Shown here: one piece after another, positions 51,310 to 54,282 of the stretch | Layout of the letters: every line of letters begins with the position of its first letter | Position numbering within the stretch: position 1 is the stretch's first letter | NCBI GenBank assembly: GCA_947174495.1 | Contig: CAMWJC010000013.1 | Location: forward strand, 1 to 54,282 | Origin: an uncultured Lachnospiraceae bacterium | GTDB taxonomy: Bacteria > Bacillota > Clostridia > Lachnospirales > Lachnospiraceae | Length of the DNA: 54,282 nucleotides | Direction of reading: 5' to 3' | The notes under the pieces: model-generated | Seen by the model: the letters and a program-made list of their open reading frames with translations, nothing else | Databases searched by the model: none | Told to the model about the DNA's origin: nothing | Program-made: the position numbers and the translations under genes

Positions 51310-52230
51310 CTAGAAGCGAAAATTTTTTCGTGGATGCTTTGATACGAGAATATCTCTTTGTTTGGACATCGCAACATGGGTATATATTTCCGTTATGTTG
51401 ATAGAACTGTGTCCCAGCATCCCCTGAATGTAACGGATATCAACATCCGCTTCTAATAAACTTGTGGCGAAGGTATGACGGAACATGTGCGGTGTTATAT
51501 GCTGTTCTATGGCGGCTAAGGCGGTATACTTGTTGATCATTCTGCGGATGGACTGGTCAGAGAGAGGCCTGCCGGAGTGATTGACAAAAAAGTGACCGCA
51601 GTTTAGTATTTGCTTTTCAAAAGATTTTTTATATTCTTCTAAAACAGAAATTACATCGTCATTTCCAATTTGGACTCTTCTTTCCTTGGAGCCTTTACCA
51701 TAAATAAGGATAATTTTGTCGTAGAGATTTACGTCAGCAGCTTTTAAGGAACACAATTCGGATATTCTGATTCCGGTAGCAAAAAGGAGCTCAATGACAG
51801 CAATATCCCTAAGAGTGCTCTGTTTTTGATAGTCGGTTTTTACATAGGAATGCTGCCGATATATTGCCGACAAAAAAGTCTCAACGGTATGAAGGGGGAT
51901 TGTCTTGGGCAGGATAACCGGTTCGCGGAACTTTATCTGTATCTTATTAAAAGGATTCCTGTCAAGAATTTCACGATATTCCCAATAATGGAAAATTGCT
52001 TTGAGGGAAGCAATTTTCCGTTTCACGGTTTTGGGTTTATATTTCTGATGGAGTTCGGCAATATAATTTTCCAATGTGGCAGGTGTTATGCTCTTTATTT
52101 CTGCGTCCTGAAACTTTTCGCAAAACTGTGTCAGATCGATCCTGTATGCTTTCAGGGTTTTCTCGTCTAGCCGTTTTTGAGACTGGCAATAGTCTAGATA
52201 GTCGTTGATGAATATAATTAAGCTGCTCAT
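51310..52230 (-). CDS. Tyrosine recombinase, XerC/XerD-like
   Basis: 306 residues; AGGAGGT before the minus-strand ATG 52230. N-terminal SAM-like core-binding domain (FINDYLDYCQSQKRLDEKTL) and C-terminal catalytic domain with all residues: Arg in ATGIRISELC, Lys in GKGSKERRV, HMFRH (HxxR), LGHSS (His), and Tyr in TEIYTHV. Family of chromosome-dimer resolvases and of integrases for small elements. Length and lack of extra domains favour a Xer-like enzyme, but no dif-like or attachment site was recognised, and decayed accessory DNA lies 1.2 kb away. Confidence 0.9.
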   Translation of the reverse strand: MSSLIIFINDYLDYCQSQKRLDEKTLKAYRIDLTQFCEKFQDAEIKSITPATLENYIAELHQKYKPKTVKRKIASLKAIFHYWEYREILDRNPFNKIQIKFREPVILPKTIPLHTVETFLSAIYRQHSYVKTDYQKQSTLRDIAVIELLFATGIRISELCSLKAADVNLYDKIILIYGKGSKERRVQIGNDDVISVLEEYKKSFEKQILNCGHFFVNHSGRPLSDQSIRRMINKYTALAAIEQHITPHMFRHTFATSLLEADVDIRYIQGMLGHSSINITEIYTHVAMSKQRDILVSKHPRKNFRF

Positions 52231-52249
52231 AGTGAGACCTCCTTTTATG

Positions 52250-52264
52250 TATTTGATTCAAATA
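52250..52264. promoter_or_regulatory. 15-bp palindrome upstream of the recombinase gene
   Basis: TATTTGA-T-TCAAATA is a perfect palindrome 20 bases upstream of the recombinase start, just before its ribosome site. Possible operator. Confidence 0.4.
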
Positions 52265-52376
52265 AACATTTAATTCTTATTATATAGAACTATTAGTATA
52301 ATGTGGATGAAAGAATTAATTTTCTTATGGGAATAAGGTCGATAAGGAAAGCCTTCCAGAGATGATGATTTTCGAA

Positions 52377-52382
52377 TATAAT
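52377..52382 (+). promoter_or_regulatory. Possible -10 box of the MBL-fold gene
   Basis: TATAAT at 52377-52382, 41 bases before the chosen start. The -35 position holds TTCCAG, which is weak. Confidence 0.35.
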
Positions 52383-52423
52383 AAAAATGCTTGATATGAT
52401 TCTGAGAAATGAGGTATAGAAAT

Positions 52424-53245
52424 ATGAAGGAATCCAATGCTTTAAAGCTGACTATGCTTGGAACTGGGAATGCGCTTACAACAAGATGCTATAATACTTG
52501 CTTTACCCTATCACATGGTAAGAAGACCTTTTTGGTAGATGCCGGAGGGGGCAATGAGATTATCAGAATTTTGCAGGAGGAGGAGATATCTCTCGTTGAA
52601 ATTCATGATTTTTTTATTACTCATGCACATTCAGACCATATATTAGGTGCGGTCTGGGTTATTCGTGTGATCGGGCAGATGATAAACAAAAACCAGTACG
52701 AGGGAGAACTGCGAATTTATGCACATGGGCAATTGATAAAGGATTTGCAGATGATTTGCGGGGTGGTTCTGATGAAAAAGGTTACGGATTTATTTGGAGG
52801 TAGGATCAGCTTTATAGAGATTGCCGATGGGATGGAATGTACAGTCATTGATGAAGAAATTCAGTTTTTTAACATACAGTCAACAAAGCTTTTGCAGTAT
52901 GGATTCGAGCTAAAAAAATATGGTTTGGTATTCTGCGGGGACGAGCCATTAAAAGAGACTTTACAGTCAAAAGCAGAACACGCTAAATATTTACTGCATG
53001 AGGCCTTTTGCTTATATGAGGAACGGGAAAAGTTTAAGCCTTATGAGAAACATCACAGTACAGTTAAGGATGTGTGTATCCTCGCAGAAAGCCTGAATGT
53101 GGAAAATTTAATTTTAATGCACACGGAGGACAGTCATATTGAGAATCGTAAGGCATTGTATCTGAAAGAGGGTTCTAAGGAATATCATGGCAATCTGATG
53201 ATACCGGATGACCGGGAAAAAATATGGATTGTAAATGTAAAATAG
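52424..53245 (+). CDS. MBL-fold metallo-hydrolase, RNase Z-like
   Basis: Start at ATG 52424 with GAGGT eight bases upstream; ATG 52409 in frame overlaps that site. 273 residues. Metallo-beta-lactamase fold of the RNase Z/AtsA kind: TMLGTGNALTTRCYNTC at the start, FLVDAGGG, metal motif THAHSDHILG (HxHxDH), Asp in LVFCGDEPLKET and His in LLHEAFC and LILMHTEDSHIENR. Members cleave phosphodiesters or esters; substrate not known. The usual tRNA-processing exosite arm of RNase Z is not obvious. Last intact gene of the window. Confidence 0.88.
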   Translation: MKESNALKLTMLGTGNALTTRCYNTCFTLSHGKKTFLVDAGGGNEIIRILQEEEISLVEIHDFFITHAHSDHILGAVWVIRVIGQMINKNQYEGELRIYAHGQLIKDLQMICGVVLMKKVTDLFGGRISFIEIADGMECTVIDEEIQFFNIQSTKLLQYGFELKKYGLVFCGDEPLKETLQSKAEHAKYLLHEAFCLYEEREKFKPYEKHHSTVKDVCILAESLNVENLILMHTEDSHIENRKALYLKEGSKEYHGNLMIPDDREKIWIVNVK

Positions 53246-53374
53246 GAATAAATATGGCCAAGAGAAGGGGGAACGGAAAAACATCTGATACTTTTTAATT
53301 TCATTTTAATTGATAATGAAGCTGACTTAGATGATTAGTCTTTAAATGGAAAAGTGTATAAATTATCTCATGCA

Positions 53375-53408
53375 AAAAGCGTACACTGTTGGCATTGTGT
53401 ACTTTTTT
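53375..53408. terminator. Terminator-like hairpin after the MBL-fold gene
   Basis: AAAAAGC-GTACAC pairs with GTGTAC-TTTTTT (stem 53381-53386 with 53397-53402, loop of ten bases). Usable on both strands. The 130 bases between the MBL stop and this hairpin hold nothing recognisable. Confidence 0.7.
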
Positions 53409-53415
53409 CATATAG

Positions 53416-53802
53416 GTGACCACTATCAGAAAAGAATGGAGTGCTGTTTGTGATAGAGCCATTCATGATAAACCTAAATTTATTAAGCATGCACGTGACA
53501 AAATGTGGTTATCTAATTTAGAAATAATGCTGGATATTTTGGAGGTATATTAATTTACGGCGGTAAGATATTCAGAAGACGACGAATCGGTTATCTTATC
53601 TCTAAATGAGATAGATATTATAGAAAGGGGAAAAGATGAGAAAGATGTGCATTTGAAAATCGGCAAAGCTACATTGTAATGTTCAACTGAATATCACAAT
53701 GAGTATGAGATGTATTCTCGTAGCCCTAATAGAAAAAGCATATTCCTTATATTTTTAAGGCATTAATTATAGATTGTCTGGAAAAATAAGAGATATACTA
53801 CA
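53416..53802 (+). pseudogene. Decayed antitoxin gene of a HicA-type pair
   Basis: One frame reads MTTIRKEWSAVCDRAIHDKP, KFIKHARDKMWLSNLEIML, DILEVY, then stop (53551), FTAVRYSEDDESVILSLNEI, DIIERGKDEKDVHLKIGKATL, stop (53677), STEYHNEYEMYSRSPNRK, and more stops (53764, 53770). Apart from the stops the frame stays open with natural-looking protein sequence, which resembles a small antitoxin found before HicA-like toxins in Lachnospiraceae (from memory, not from a search). Start would be GTG 53416. Inactivated by several nonsense mutations. The toxin relic follows in the same frame. Confidence 0.65.
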
Positions 53803-54015
53803 GTGCCAAGATGGAGAGATCTAAAGAGGTTTTGCGGTAGAGATGGTTGGGAATTATATTAAGACTCAGATCATTATTTTTATCAGAAAGTAGATAATAA
53901 TGGAAATATACGAATGACGAAAGTCTCTAAAGAATCTGGTGAAATCCATACAAAAATGCAGAAGTGAATTTTGGGAAAACAGTTAAAGGATACACGGGAA
54001 TATTATCTGATAATG
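53803..54015 (+). pseudogene. Decayed HicA-type toxin gene
   Basis: From GTG 53803 the frame reads VPRWRDLKRFCGRDGWELY, stop (53860), DSDHYFYQKVDNNGNIRMTK, VSKESGEIHTKMQK, stop (53965), ILGKQLKDTREYY. This matches the HicA/YcfA pattern: an N-terminal RWRDLKRFC-GWELY strand-helix, a central DHYFY that replaces the usual G-S-H-catalytic His segment, and a C-terminal KxxxxLxKQL helix. Two stop codons make it a pseudogene. A short GC hairpin with TTTTT follows near 54030-54055. Confidence 0.65.
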
Positions 54016-54055
54016 GTATTCAGCGAAAGGCGCTTGGAGGAATCTGAGCGTTTTT

Positions 54056-54282
54056 GTGTTGTATACGAATTTTAGGTCAAAGAAAAAAGAAATATATGTA
54101 TATTGTGCAGGATGTTGAAAACAGGTATGATGAAGATAAATATTTGTCGATATGTAGGAGTTTTTGTAATATATGGTTATTATACGGAAATATTATTAAA
54201 TGTTAATAAAGAATATTAAGAATGATGGATAATTGAATATTATCGGTCAGAAGTTTGATTGGATATATAATTTTGAAAGGTA
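54056..54282. other. A+T-rich right end, no gene supported
   Basis: Only a 35-codon frame near 54093 (MYIVQDVENRYDEDKYLSI...) is visible, without a ribosome site. The stretch is very A+T-rich and looks like further decayed sequence. Confidence 0.4.

Noticed and set aside
51310..52230. Prophage or integrative element integrase
   Set aside because: No phage, conjugation or attachment-site sequences accompany it within the window, and the protein has only the two Xer domains.

Overview
The window looks like chromosomal DNA of a low-to-moderate G+C Gram-positive anaerobe, most likely a member of Lachnospiraceae (Clostridia). Reasons: strong AGGAGG-type ribosome sites with occasional GTG/TTG starts; the conserved block uvrC-hprK-ROK glucokinase-murB-rapZ-whiA-HPr-like; lineage-typical families (DUF5050, PD-(D/E)XK Rpn-type transposase, DUF6128, DUF1846); an oxygen-sensitive NrdG-type radical enzyme; a large Gram-positive SRP RNA; and many c-di-GMP proteins. 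No tRNA, rRNA, CRISPR array or prophage was found.

Layout. 1-5.8 kb is an accessory patch: a DUF5050 protein cut by the window edge, an Rpn-like nuclease/transposase, a DUF3298-like lipoprotein and two small membrane-anchored unknowns. 5.8-20.7 kb is core housekeeping: pyrG (minus strand, with a terminator-like leader), DUF1846-ftsH, uvrC, then the hprK-glk-murB-rapZ-whiA-crh operon, a lipid kinase and fba. 20.7-30 kb holds an alanine/glycine symporter with its own attenuator-like leader, a LytTR/GHKL two-component system, a Cache-HAMP-GGDEF protein, an XRE regulator fused to a FlhA-type (FHIPEP) domain, a gene broken by three single-base frameshifts, a Phd/ParE toxin-antitoxin pair and a cyclophilin. 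30-38.6 kb has an acetyltransferase, an Amt-PII fusion, a 467-bp fold-back element, a PAP2 phosphatase, metG, a lysophospholipase-like hydrolase and a D-lactate dehydrogenase-like gene. 38.6-48.2 kb is a signalling block: tandem-HD protein, YesL-like protein, diguanylate cyclase, orphan MsmK/UgpC sugar ATPase, 37-bp tandem repeats, CdaR/PucR regulator, DUF6128 and a LacI-GGDEF fusion. 48.1-49.8 kb has SRP RNA (minus), nrdG and tadA. 49.8-54.3 kb has a MATE pump, a tyrosine recombinase, an MBL-fold hydrolase and about 1 kb of decayed sequence in which a dead HicA-type toxin-antitoxin pair can still be read.

How it fits together. HprK, the HPr-like protein with Glu at position 15 and Ser46 retained (Crh-like), glucokinase and the orphan multi-sugar ATPase point to carbon-catabolite control. 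Three GGDEF proteins and one HD-GYP-like protein suggest that c-di-GMP output is tuned by extracellular ligands (Cache-type sensors) and by a cytoplasmic sugar-type sensor (LacI-GGDEF). The most unusual item is the XRE-FHIPEP fusion, a DNA-binding domain joined to the cytoplasmic domain of the flagellar export gate, with no flagellar gene in the window. It could be a regulator that reads flagellar chaperones or substrates, but that role is inference.
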